From NCBI RefSeq assembly GCF_016863275.1, contig NZ_BOOO01000029.1, positions 1 through 36,535 on the forward strand: 36,535 bases of DNA. Reading direction: 5' to 3'. Shown here piece after piece: positions 14,757 to 21,596 of this stretch (position 1 is its first letter; each line of letters opens with the position of its first letter). Source of the stretch: Planotetraspora mira (GTDB lineage Bacteria; Actinomycetota; Actinomycetes; Streptosporangiales; Streptosporangiaceae). Made by a program: the position numbers and the translations under genes. Below the pieces are notes generated by a model. It was not told where the DNA came from, ran no database searches, and was given only the letters and a program-made list of their open reading frames with translations.

Positions 14757-15392
14757 ATGTCGAACATCTCGAAACGCGACAGACGATTACAGCGGTACTG
14801 GGATCGGCAGGCGGCCACCTACGACCGGCAACTGGCATTCGTGGAGCGGCGCTTCTTCTCCGACACCCGCGGATGGCTGTGCGCGCAGGCGGTGGGCGAC
14901 ACGCTCGAGGTCGCGATCGGCACCGGCCTGAACCTCGCGCACTACTCCGGCGACGTCCGCCTGACCGGCGTGGAATGGAGTCCCTCCATGCTCGCCATGG
15001 CGCGGGACCGAGCACGCGACCTCGGCCGGCCGGTCGATCTCAAGCAGGGGGACGCCCGCGACCTCGACTTTCCCGACGGGCGTTTCGACACCGTCGTCTG
15101 CACGTTCGCGCTGTGCGGAATCTCCGATGAAGGTGCCGCGCTCATCGAGATGGCGCGGGTGCTGCGGCCGGGTGGCCTCCTGCTCCTCGCCGACCACGTG
15201 GAGTCGTCGGCGTGGCCGATCCGCGCGTTGCAGGTCCTGGTGGACGCCTTCAGCGTCCCGCTGTACGGCGAGCACTACCGCCGCCGTCCCCTGCGACGGG
15301 TCCGTGCGCTGGGATTCACGGTGGAATCACACGAGCGCTTCAAATACGGACTCGTCGAGCGCCTGTCGGCCCGCAAGCCCGCAGAAGGCTGA
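14757..15392 (+). CDS. Class I SAM-dependent methyltransferase
   Basis: 211 aa of the UbiE/Methyltransf_11 type. Motif I is slightly unusual (LEVAIGTGLNL), followed by LTGVEWSPSMLAMARDRA (acidic ribose contact), QGDARDLDFPDGRFDTVVCTFALCGI (motifs II/III) and RVLRPGGLLLLADHV (post-motif). It acts in the cytoplasm on an unknown acceptor; small actinobacterial members of this group are often annotated as phospholipid or quinone methyltransferases without proof. The N-terminal WDRQAATYDRQ is the typical lid region. Confidence 0.9.
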   Translation: MSNISKRDRRLQRYWDRQAATYDRQLAFVERRFFSDTRGWLCAQAVGDTLEVAIGTGLNLAHYSGDVRLTGVEWSPSMLAMARDRARDLGRPVDLKQGDARDLDFPDGRFDTVVCTFALCGISDEGAALIEMARVLRPGGLLLLADHVESSAWPIRALQVLVDAFSVPLYGEHYRRRPLRRVRALGFTVESHERFKYGLVERLSARKPAEG

Positions 15393-15455
15393 CCGTCACC
15401 GGGACGCCGAAGGGCGGGCTGTCGTGGAGGCGACCCGAGCCTTACCGATGCGGAT

Positions 15456-15479
15456 GTTTCGCTCAACCGAATCGGGTAG
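15456..15479 (+). promoter_or_regulatory. Sigma-B-like stress promoter for the PRC-barrel gene
   Basis: GTTT at 15456-15459 and GGGTAG at 15474-15479 are separated by 14 bases, matching the GTTT-N14-16-GGGTA pattern of the stress sigma factor sigma-B/F family in actinomycetes. It lies 26 bases before the start codon of the PRC-barrel gene, whose RBS is AAGGGAGAG. Confidence 0.65.
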
Positions 15480-15505
15480 GTGGCTGTGCGACGAAGGGAG
15501 AGAAC

Positions 15506-15868
15506 ATGACACCGGATCTTTGGTCGTATCCCAACGGCGTGTACGACACCGGACAAGCGGCGGATGTCGTGGGCTACGACGTCGAAGCCACCGACGGCAA
15601 AATCGGGTCGGTCGACGATGCGACCTACGAGGTCGGCCAGAGTTACCTCATCGTCGACACCGGTCCTTGGATCTTCGGCAAGAAGGTCATGCTGCCCGCG
15701 AGCGTGGTCACGCAGATCGACCCCGGAGAGCGGAAGATCTTCGTGGGCCGGACCAAGCAGGAGATCAAGAACGCTCCCGAGTTCGACGAGTCGGCCTTCA
15801 AGGAGTCGGCTTACCGGAACACCCTCGGCGAGTACTACGGGCGCTTCCCCTACTGGGGCGCTCCGTAA
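15506..15868 (+). CDS. PRC-barrel domain protein
   Basis: 120 aa. The ~80-residue PRC-barrel region holds VVGYDVEATDGKIGSVDD, SYLIVDTGPWIFGKKVMLPA and IDPGERKIFVGRTKQEI, and a Tyr-rich tail EYYGRFPYWGAP follows. PRC barrels are small beta-barrel modules also found in RimM and photosynthetic reaction centres; free-standing ones in actinobacteria are often stress-induced, and the role is unclear. The ATG at 15506 has a good RBS. The sigma-B-like promoter and the strong terminator after the gene indicate a monocistronic unit. Confidence 0.9.
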   Translation: MTPDLWSYPNGVYDTGQAADVVGYDVEATDGKIGSVDDATYEVGQSYLIVDTGPWIFGKKVMLPASVVTQIDPGERKIFVGRTKQEIKNAPEFDESAFKESAYRNTLGEYYGRFPYWGAP

Positions 15869-15890
15869 GCTCGATCGATCTCCATGAGAA

Positions 15891-15935
15891 GCGCGAGAAG
15901 GGGCCGCACCCATCGGGTGTGGCCCCTTCTCGCGC
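15891..15935. terminator. Bidirectional terminator between convergent genes
   Basis: A 21-bp stem with one G-U pair (15891-15911 with 15915-15935) and a 3-base loop lies between the PRC-barrel gene and the convergent nucleotidyltransferase gene. Confidence 0.85.
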
Positions 15936-15961
15936 GTTCACGACGCCGGATACGGCTGGTT

Positions 15962-15991
15962 CCGGTCTGTCCCGGTCGGTTCCGGTCGGTC
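15962..15991 (-). repeat. 10-bp tandem repeat at the end of the nucleotidyltransferase gene
   Basis: Three units of CCGGTCBGTY start at 15962, 15972 and 15982. The unit at 15982 contributes two bases of the stop codon of the leftward gene ending at 15990. Confidence 0.6.
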
Positions 15992-16586
15992 ACGGCCAGG
16001 TGATGTCCGGCGAGGGCGAGGTGGGCGCGATGACGCGGAGCCGTTCAAGCAGGGACAGGAACGTCGACGCGTACGGCGAAGGCGCCACGACCGACGCGAC
16101 CCGGTCCCAGTCGACCTGTTCCCGCATGGCGCGGACCACGGGGAGCAACGCACCGTAGTCGCAACTGTGCTCGGAGAGCGGGAGGATCCAGGAGATCACC
16201 AGGTCGGTGGCCTCCAGAACGGGCAGGCTGAGCGCGGCCGTGTTGATCATCTCCGCACGGGCGATCATGGCCTCGGTCACCGGCCTGTCGGCGATCGAGT
16301 AGATCATGTCGACCAGCACGCCGTCCTCGTCGAACGCCTTGACCAGCCAGTCCTCCGGCGGCCTCGCCGTACGGAAGCCGAGGTTCTCCAGGGTCTTGAA
16401 CGCGAGCGGGACGTCCTCCTCGATCAGAGCGAAGTCGACGTCGTGCAACGAGGGCGCGGCGCCGCGCGCGTAACCCGCGCAGCCGCCCGCGAGGGCGAAC
16501 CGCACGCCGGCCTCCTTGAGGCCGGAACCGGCGCGCTTGAGCGTTTCGAGGATCGCGTCGGTGACAGCGTGACCGTGACTACTCAC
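15990..16586 (-). CDS. Nucleotidyltransferase-fold protein
   Basis: 198 aa. FALAGGCAGYARGAAPSLHDVDFAL carries the GG...HDVD pattern of the polymerase-beta-like nucleotidyltransferase superfamily. VDMIYSIADRPVTEAMIARAE provides the third acidic strand, and a helical C-terminal half follows (TDLVISWILPLSEHSCDYGALLP). The layout is close to AbiEii/MenAT-type and related minimal transferases, but no antitoxin-like partner gene is adjacent, so I do not call it a toxin. The start is a GTG; no strong RBS is visible. It converges on the PRC-barrel gene and diverges from the DUF6328 gene. Confidence 0.75.
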   Translation of the reverse strand: MSSHGHAVTDAILETLKRAGSGLKEAGVRFALAGGCAGYARGAAPSLHDVDFALIEEDVPLAFKTLENLGFRTARPPEDWLVKAFDEDGVLVDMIYSIADRPVTEAMIARAEMINTAALSLPVLEATDLVISWILPLSEHSCDYGALLPVVRAMREQVDWDRVASVVAPSPYASTFLSLLERLRVIAPTSPSPDITWP

Positions 16587-16607
16587 TCACGTCGCTTGCC
16601 CCGGTAT

Positions 16608-16632
16608 GTTCGTCGCAAACAATCCCGGGTAG
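16608..16632 (+). promoter_or_regulatory. Sigma-B-like promoter upstream of the DUF6328 gene
   Basis: GTTC at 16608-16611 and GGGTAG at 16627-16632 with a 15-base spacer; one mismatch to GTTT-N14-16-GGGTA. Transcription would begin near 16640, just before the 21-codon ORF at 16643. Confidence 0.5.
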
Positions 16633-16642
16633 GGCGCGTCGC

Positions 16643-16708
16643 ATGACCGACACCCTCCGAGAAATTCAGCGCGCCCACGGCCGCTCGGTGAAGGCCTCCG
16701 ATGGATGA
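16643..16708 (+). CDS. Possible 21-aa leader peptide overlapping the DUF6328 start
   Basis: ATG-initiated ORF of 21 codons (MTDTLREIQRAHGRSVKASD and one more residue) that starts a few bases after the predicted sigma-B-type transcription start. Its TGA (16706-16708) overlaps the beginning of the DUF6328 gene by eight bases in another frame. This is the geometry of a translationally coupled leader. It could equally be chance; there is no recognisable family. Confidence 0.3.
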   Translation: MTDTLREIQRAHGRSVKASDG

Positions 16709-17207
16709 CCGGGCCGAACCGCTGTCGAATCCCGAGGAGAATCCGAAGGAACGGCTGGACCGTGAGCTCATCGAGCTCCTACAGGGCCTGAGGGTCGCGG
16801 CGACCGGCGTCCAGGTGCTGTTCGCCTTCCTCCTGACACTGCCCTTCTCGGCCGGCTTCAACAAGATCGACAAGGCGGGTCACTGGTTGTTCCTCGTCGC
16901 CGTCGTCACCGCCGCGCTCGCCTCCATCTGCCTGATCGCGCCCGCCACCCAGCATCGGATCCTGTTCCGGTCGGGGCTGAAGGCTCTGCTGCTGCGTCGC
17001 GCCAATCGGCTGGGCGTGGTGGGCGGGATCGCACTGGCGATCTCCATGGTGTGCTCGACGAGCCTGGTCGTCGACACCCTGACCGGCCTGTGGCCCGCGG
17101 TGGTCATCGCCGCGGCGATCGCCGCGCTCAGCGCCTGGCTGTGGTTCTTCCAGCCCCTTGTCTCGCTTCTGCGCGCACGCGACCGGGACCAGGACCAGGA
17201 CCAGTAG
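16701..17207 (+). CDS. DUF6328 family membrane protein
   Basis: 168 aa. A charged N-terminus (ENPKERLDRELIELLQGLRV) resembles the conserved DUF6328 start. Four predicted membrane helices follow (LFAFLLTLPFSAGF; WLFLVAVVTAALASICLIA; LGVVGGIALAISMVC; LWPAVVIAAAIAALSAWLWF) with an Arg-rich loop between helices two and three. Function unknown; inner-membrane location is clear. The acidic/Gln tail RDRDQDQDQ is encoded by a GACCAG hexamer repeat that runs into the stop codon. A sigma-B-like promoter upstream suggests stress induction. Confidence 0.85.
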   Translation: MDDRAEPLSNPEENPKERLDRELIELLQGLRVAATGVQVLFAFLLTLPFSAGFNKIDKAGHWLFLVAVVTAALASICLIAPATQHRILFRSGLKALLLRRANRLGVVGGIALAISMVCSTSLVVDTLTGLWPAVVIAAAIAALSAWLWFFQPLVSLLRARDRDQDQDQ

Positions 17208-17383
17208 TGGAACACCGTAGAGCGTGCTCCTCGTTCGAGGGGAAATACCTGAATGCGGTCGAAGGAGTTCACGTGCCCGGCCCGCTTAAAGCAAACGTCT
17301 ACCAATCGGCGTTCACCGGTAAAAACGGAAACACTCGCGGCCTGAGGATGTTATGAGGTCATTTGTCAGGGCAGTGGAGGGCC

Positions 17384-17533
17384 ATGGCTACACTGCTCTG
17401 GCTCATCGCCGTCGTACTCGTGATCGCCGGGATCTACGTCATCCTGGCCCGTCGGGACATCCTCTGGGGGATCGTCCTCATCGTCCTCGGGTTCCTCGTC
17501 GGCCCCGGAGGCGTCAGCATCTTCAATCCATAG
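17384..17533 (+). CDS. GPGG-motif small membrane protein
   Basis: 49 aa. Two hydrophobic helices (LLWLIAVVLVIAGIYVILA and ILWGIVLIVLGFLVG) joined by a short ARRD turn and ending in GPGGVSIFNP. The Gly-Pro-Gly-Gly after the second helix is the hallmark of the actinobacterial GPGG-motif small membrane protein family, whose function is unknown. GGAGG lies three bases before the ATG, a short but usable spacing. The upstream 176 bases (17208-17383) hold no gene that I can support. Confidence 0.85.
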   Translation: MATLLWLIAVVLVIAGIYVILARRDILWGIVLIVLGFLVGPGGVSIFNP

Positions 17534-17557
17534 AAATCACCCCCTGAACACGGACTA

Positions 17558-17585
17558 ACGGCGGCCGGAGTCAGCCGGCCGCCGT
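17558..17585 (+). terminator. Terminator after the GPGG gene
   Basis: Perfect 11-bp GC-rich stem (17558-17568 with 17575-17585) with a 6-base loop, 24 bases after the stop codon. Confidence 0.75.
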
Positions 17586-17597
17586 CCTACTCGGTCT

Positions 17598-17637
17598 CCA
17601 CGGGAAACCACGGGAAACCACGGAGAACCGCGGGGAA
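17598..17637. repeat. 10-bp tandem repeat CCACGGGAAA, about four copies
   Basis: Two perfect units at 17598 and 17608 and two degenerate units at 17618 and 17628, lying between the terminators of convergent genes. A stray half copy (ACGGGAAA) occurs at 17642. Confidence 0.7.
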
Positions 17638-17654
17638 CATGACGGGAAAGCATG

Positions 17655-17685
17655 AGGCCGCCCGGTCGAATATCCCGGACGGCCT
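17655..17685. terminator. Hairpin between convergent genes
   Basis: 11-bp stem with one non-Watson-Crick pair on one strand (17655-17665 with 17675-17685), 9-base loop, followed by TTTCG on the plus strand. It probably terminates the leftward metallophosphoesterase operon or acts in both directions. Confidence 0.5.
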
Positions 17686-17724
17686 TTCGTATTGCCTTCG
17701 TACGGCCTGCGCGTACCGGATCGG

Positions 17725-18456
17725 TCAGTGCACACCCTCGCCGTCGAGGCAGTAGACGACGTAGGAGTGCCCGATGACGGGCAACGCGACGTTGCGCACG
17801 CGGATCCCGCCCGGCGTCATGCCCTTCTCCGTGCCCAGGTGCGCGTGACCGTGGACGATGAGGTCGGCCCCCTCGGCGTCGGCCGCCTCGGCGAGCAGAT
17901 AGCTGCCGAGGAACGGATAGATCTCCGGCGGCTCGCCTGCGAGCGTGTCCTTGACCGGCGAGTAGTGGCTGAGCACCACCCTGTGGTCGGCGTCCAGGTT
18001 CTTGAGCGCGTGGCGCCACCGCTCGGCGATCTCCTTGGTGTGCCGTACGAACGCCTTGGTCTCCGGCTCGCCGAACTCGCTGGCGCACTTGCCGGCGAAT
18101 CCGCCGCCGAAGCCCTTGCCTCCCGCGACGCCGAGCCGTGTCCCGTCGAGGGGGATCACCACCGCGTCGTCGTCGAGCACGATGATCCCCGCGTCGCGCA
18201 GCATCGCGGCGATCTCGCGGTCGGCGTCGGAATGGTAGTCGTGGTTGCCGAGGACCGCGACCACGGGAATGGGCAGGTCGCCGAGTTCGTCGGCGACGAC
18301 CTGGCCCTCCTCGATCGTGCCGTGCCTGGTCAGGTCGCCCCCCACGAGGAGGACCTCGGCCCGGTGCTCGATCCCCTCGAGCTTCTTGCGGTAGTGGCCC
18401 CGGATGTCCTCGCCGAGGTGGATGTCCGCCACCGCGGCGATGCGCAACGCTCTCAC
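17725..18456 (-). CDS. Metallophosphoesterase
   Basis: 243 aa with the complete calcineurin-like metal-binding set: ADIH near residue 10, GGDLTRHG near 40, GNHDYH near 70, VVLSHYSP in the middle and VHGHAH in the C-terminal third. A di-metal phosphoesterase acting on phosphomonoesters or diesters; substrate unknown. The GTG start overlaps the stop of the BON-domain gene (GTGA), so the two form an operon. The C-terminus VIGHSYVVYCLDGEG caps the fold, and the length is normal for a single-domain member. A phosphodiesterase role in cyclic-nucleotide turnover is possible but nothing in the sequence singles it out. Confidence 0.92.
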   Translation of the reverse strand: MRALRIAAVADIHLGEDIRGHYRKKLEGIEHRAEVLLVGGDLTRHGTIEEGQVVADELGDLPIPVVAVLGNHDYHSDADREIAAMLRDAGIIVLDDDAVVIPLDGTRLGVAGGKGFGGGFAGKCASEFGEPETKAFVRHTKEIAERWRHALKNLDADHRVVLSHYSPVKDTLAGEPPEIYPFLGSYLLAEAADAEGADLIVHGHAHLGTEKGMTPGGIRVRNVALPVIGHSYVVYCLDGEGVH

Positions 18457-18698
18457 AGGTGCTCCTCCTCCCCCGGGTCGCTTACCTCCAGGAGTTGGAC
18501 CTCGTTGTGGACCGTCAGGCCGGGAGCCGCCTCACGGGCGACGTCCTCGATGCCGTGCCTGCGCTCTTCGCAGGAAACCTGACCACGAAGGAACACCTGG
18601 TCCCCGCGTACGTCCACACGGATGCCCAACTCGTTGGTGCGTTCGTCCTCCGCGAGAGCCCGCTGGATCCGGGCCGCCACGTACTGCGGCGTCTCCAT
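18453..18698 (-). CDS. BON-domain protein
   Basis: 81 aa, essentially one BON domain: YVAARIQRALAEDERTNELG, then IRVDVRGDQVFLRGQVSCEE, RRHGIEDVAREAAPGLTVHNEV. No signal peptide, so it is cytoplasmic, unlike OsmY-type BON proteins. BON modules are thought to bind phospholipid or other hydrophobic ligands and are common in stress-response genes. The ATG at 18698 has a GAGGGGG ribosome site. The annotated frame is open further upstream, but those residues are not BON-like. Coupled to the metallophosphoesterase. Confidence 0.88.
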   Translation of the reverse strand: METPQYVAARIQRALAEDERTNELGIRVDVRGDQVFLRGQVSCEERRHGIEDVAREAAPGLTVHNEVQLLEVSDPGEEEHL

Positions 18699-19037
18699 GA
18701 CTTCCCCCTCACCCTGTACGGCTATCGCTGCCCGACCCATACCGCATAAAACGCAGCGGTTTGAGATGTAATTACGGGGAAATGGACTGTCCAGACCTTG
18801 GTGCCTAAGACGCAGGTACCTCCGTGGCACGAACATGCCTGCCGGAGGAGCGTTCTTGGGAATGGGTCACGCGTCTTCTTCGCATCTCGGTGAGACTCCA
18901 CTCCCGATCCGGCGACTTCACGATCGTTTCGGCCACGTCGTGCACGACCCCCACCGGCCCGGCCACCGGGCACCCTCACCTGGGCTCCGTGATCCCCGAG
19001 CCAGGTGCTCGACACCGCCCCTCACGGAGGAACCCCA
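18699..19037. other. 339-base divergent intergenic region
   Basis: Lies between the BON gene (leftward) and the GT4 gene (rightward). The first part is relatively AT-rich (18745-18785) and contains GTTT (18759-18762), 14 bases, GGGAAA (18777-18782), a weak sigma-B-like match pointing right. The rest is GC-rich with no credible ORF; the GT4 ribosome site GGAGG is at 19026-19030. A long leader for the glycosyltransferase is possible. I see no recognised riboswitch. Confidence 0.4.
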
Positions 19038-20294
19038 GTGAAGATCGCCATGATCTCGGAACACGCCAGCCCCCTAGCCGTTCCCGGCGCGGTGGACGCC
19101 GGTGGACAGAACGTCCATGTCGGCGCCCTCGCGCGAGAGATCGCCGGCCTCGGCCACGAGGTCACCGTCTACACCCGCAAGGACCGCGAGGACGTCCCCG
19201 ACATCGTCGAGATCGGGCCGGGGCTGACCGTGGTGCACGTGCCGGCGGGACCGGCCGCCCCGATCTCCAAGGACGAGATCCTGCCCTGGATCCCCGACTT
19301 CGGCGCGTGGCTGCGCGATCGGTGGGTCTTCGACCGGCCGGACGTGGTGCACAGCCATTTCTGGATGAGCGGCGTCGCCGCGCTGGAGGCGGCCGAGCAG
19401 GTACGCGCCCCGGTCGTCCACACCTACCACGCCCTCGGCAGCGTCAAGCGGCGCCACCAGGGCCCCGCGGACGCGAGCCCGCGCGACCGGATCAAGGCCG
19501 AGGCCTCGATCGGCCGGCGCGCGGACGCGATCATCGCGACCTGCCACGACGAGGTCGACGAGCTGATCCGCATGCGCGTGCCCCGCACATCCACCCGGGT
19601 GGTGCCCTGCGGCGTCGACACCGCCGCCTTCAACCACCACGTCGCGCCGCGCGAGCGGCCCAGCCGGCCGCGGCTGTTGTCGGTGAGCAGGCTCGTGCGG
19701 CGAAAAGGCGTGGATACGAGCATCGAGGCACTGCGGCGTCTGCCGGACGTCGAACTGGTCGTCGCGGGCGGTCCCGCGGCCTCCGAACTGCATCGCGACG
19801 CGGAGGTCACCCGCCTGCGATGGATCGCCGCCCAGGCCGGCGTCGGCGACCGGGTGCGATTCATCGGCCGGATCGGCAGGTCCGAACTGCCCTCGCTCAT
19901 GCGCTCGGCCGCGGCGCTCGTCTCGGTTCCCTGGTACGAGCCGTTCGGAATGGTCGCGCTTGAAGGGATGGCGTGCGGCGTCCCCGTGGTCGCCTCCGCG
20001 GTCGGCGGTCAGAAGGAGACCGTGGTCAACGGCGTGACCGGCCTCCTCGTCCCGCCGCGCCACCCGCGGGCGCTCGCTAAGGCCCTGCGAACCCTCCTCG
20101 ACGACCCCGTGCGTCGCACGGCGTACGGCATCGCCGGAGCGGACCGGGCCAAGGTCAGGTACGGCTGGGGCCGCATCGCCTCGGAGACGCTCGCCGTCTA
20201 CGACGAGGTGCTGTCCGCCCGGAGGATCGGGAACGAGGGCGCGGTGGTCATCGGAGCAGGTCCTGCGCCTGTTCGAGGACGTCGTCAACGGTGA
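19038..20294 (+). CDS. Glycosyltransferase family 4
   Basis: 418 aa from the GTG at 19038, seven bases after GGAGG. GT-B fold: the N-terminal domain has ISEHASPLAVPGAVDAGGQN (the glycine loop of retaining GT4 enzymes) and VVHSHFWMSG. The C-terminal domain has LLSVSRLVRRKGVD, FIGRIGRSELPSLM and the EX7E motif in EPFGMVALEGMACGVPVVAS (both Glu present). Transfers a sugar from a nucleotide-sugar; the N-terminal GGQN region resembles MshA/sucrose-phosphate-synthase-type donors' enzymes, but the acceptor is unknown. Its last 47 bases overlap the convergent GT9 gene, so the C-terminus GPAPVRGRRQR is encoded opposite the end of that gene. Confidence 0.92.
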   Translation: MKIAMISEHASPLAVPGAVDAGGQNVHVGALAREIAGLGHEVTVYTRKDREDVPDIVEIGPGLTVVHVPAGPAAPISKDEILPWIPDFGAWLRDRWVFDRPDVVHSHFWMSGVAALEAAEQVRAPVVHTYHALGSVKRRHQGPADASPRDRIKAEASIGRRADAIIATCHDEVDELIRMRVPRTSTRVVPCGVDTAAFNHHVAPRERPSRPRLLSVSRLVRRKGVDTSIEALRRLPDVELVVAGGPAASELHRDAEVTRLRWIAAQAGVGDRVRFIGRIGRSELPSLMRSAAALVSVPWYEPFGMVALEGMACGVPVVASAVGGQKETVVNGVTGLLVPPRHPRALAKALRTLLDDPVRRTAYGIAGADRAKVRYGWGRIASETLAVYDEVLSARRIGNEGAVVIGAGPAPVRGRRQR

Positions 20295-21294
20295 CGCCCG
20301 CGACCCACGAGGCCGATCGGTGCCCGCAGCCGAGGGAGCCCGCGCTCCCTCCGTCGCAGGCCGGGCACTGGATCGTCCAGGAGATCAGCGGCCGGTGCAT
20401 GCCCCTGCTCAGCGGTCCCCGGCTGATCAGGTCACCGCACCAGTAGACGCCGACCGTCGGCGTGCCGGTGGCGGCGGCGAGATGACGGGGCCCGCTCTCG
20501 TTGGAGACGACGAGGTCGCAGGCCGCGTAGAGCGCGGCAAGCCCGCCGACGGAGAGTTCGTCGATCACGACGTGCCCGGGGCGCTTCATCACGGCCGCCA
20601 CCCGTTCGACGACGTCCCTCTCCGATTCCGTGCCGGTCACGACCACGGGCCGTCCCAGGCGGTCGGCGACCTCGGCGAAGTTTTCGGGAGGCCAGCGACG
20701 CCTCGGGTCCGGCGCGCCGGGATGGATCGCCACGAGCCCCTTCGGCAGTCTGCCCAGCCGCCGGTTGAGCTCCGACCAGTCCTCCCTGATGACGGACAGG
20801 TGCGGCTCGACGTCCGCGGTCCCCGCGCCGAGAAGCCCGGCGACCTCCAGGGACCGGAGGGTCTCGTGCTGGTGGTCGATGTAGGGGATCCACCTGTCCA
20901 GCCGCTCGGCGTCGGGCGCGCACAGGCCGGCGGTGAGCCGCGCACCCAGCCGCCGTACGAACGGGTTGCAGTCGCGACCGCCGCCGTGCATCTGCACCAC
21001 GACGTCGAACCGGCGGGAGCGCAGATCGTCGTAGACCTCGTCGGGAACGGCGGCGCCGCGGGCGGAGGAGGAGGACACGCCCGAGATGGGCGGCAGGGGC
21101 ACCACGTCGTGCACAGGACCGGGACGGTTCCGCAGGAAGCGCTCGTGCCAGTCGCGTCCGAGCAGGGTGATCGCGGCGGCGGGATACGCCCTCTTCAGGG
21201 CGTCGAAGGCAGGCAGAGCGATCAGCAGGTCGGCCAGGACGCCGGCCGGCAACACCGCGATCCGCTCGACACCCTCGACAAGCAGACCCGTCAT
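20248..21294 (-). CDS. Glycosyltransferase family 9 (heptosyltransferase-like)
   Basis: 348 aa. Family-9 hallmarks: IAVLPAGVLADLLIALPAFDALKRAYP at the N-terminus (interrupted here only by description), VAIHPGAPDPRRRWPP in the middle, DLVVSNESGPRHLAAA as the donor-site motif and a Cys-containing tail CPACDGG...CGH that could bind a metal. In Gram-negatives such enzymes add heptose to LPS; in actinomycetes GT9 proteins act on unknown envelope or secondary-metabolite glycans. It converges on and overlaps the GT4 gene by 47 bases. The ATG at 21294 has only a weak ribosome site. Confidence 0.88.
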   Translation of the reverse strand: MTGLLVEGVERIAVLPAGVLADLLIALPAFDALKRAYPAAAITLLGRDWHERFLRNRPGPVHDVVPLPPISGVSSSSARGAAVPDEVYDDLRSRRFDVVVQMHGGGRDCNPFVRRLGARLTAGLCAPDAERLDRWIPYIDHQHETLRSLEVAGLLGAGTADVEPHLSVIREDWSELNRRLGRLPKGLVAIHPGAPDPRRRWPPENFAEVADRLGRPVVVTGTESERDVVERVAAVMKRPGHVVIDELSVGGLAALYAACDLVVSNESGPRHLAAATGTPTVGVYWCGDLISRGPLSRGMHRPLISWTIQCPACDGGSAGSLGCGHRSASWVAGVTVDDVLEQAQDLLR

Positions 21295-21596
21295 GGCGCG
21301 AAGCCCCTTCCCGTCCGCGGCTTCGTCCGGTCACCCATCGTGCTCCCCCAACCCCTTCACCTCGTACCGCACTCGCACCCGCCGACCTTCGGTTCTCTCC
21401 TCCCCGCCCGACCCGGCATGAGTCCCGGCTACCCCTTGACCTCATGGGCAAACGTCCGGCCGTGACGCTCAGCTTTCGTGCCGTGACGCGGCGACGCCGT
21501 GCGTGACCCGTTTCTTCTCGGGTAGAGGGCGCCCATGCCCGGCCGTCCGCGGGCGGCCGGGCCCCGGCGGCGGACCTGAATCGAGAGGATGACGAG
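21295..21596. other. Intergenic region upstream of the SDR gene
   Basis: About 300 bases between divergent genes with no credible ORF. It contains the sigma-B-like promoter (21501-21525) and, at its 3' end, a GC-rich hairpin 21537-21562 (9-bp perfect stem, 8-base loop) that would fall near the start of the SDR transcript. The part 21295-21480 shows nothing I can name. Confidence 0.5.
21501..21525 (+). promoter_or_regulatory. Sigma-B-like promoter for the SDR gene
   Basis: GCGT (21501-21504), 15 bases, GGGTAG (21520-21525), matching GNNT-N14-16-GGGTA. A shorter GTTT six bases before GGGTAG is also present but badly spaced. Confidence 0.4.

Noticed and set aside
15990-16586. Toxin of a MenAT/AbiE-type system
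   Set aside because: The nucleotidyltransferase fold is visible, but no antitoxin-sized partner gene is adjacent in the same direction.
17209-17235. ECF-type promoter GGAAC ... CGTT
   Set aside because: The spacer is 18 bases, longer than for SigE-type promoters and off by one for sigma-R; it lies far from the next gene. Too weak to list as a feature.
18699-19037. Riboswitch in front of the GT4 gene
   Set aside because: The region is long, but I found no core motif of a known class and no convincing terminator or sequestering hairpin at the ribosome site.
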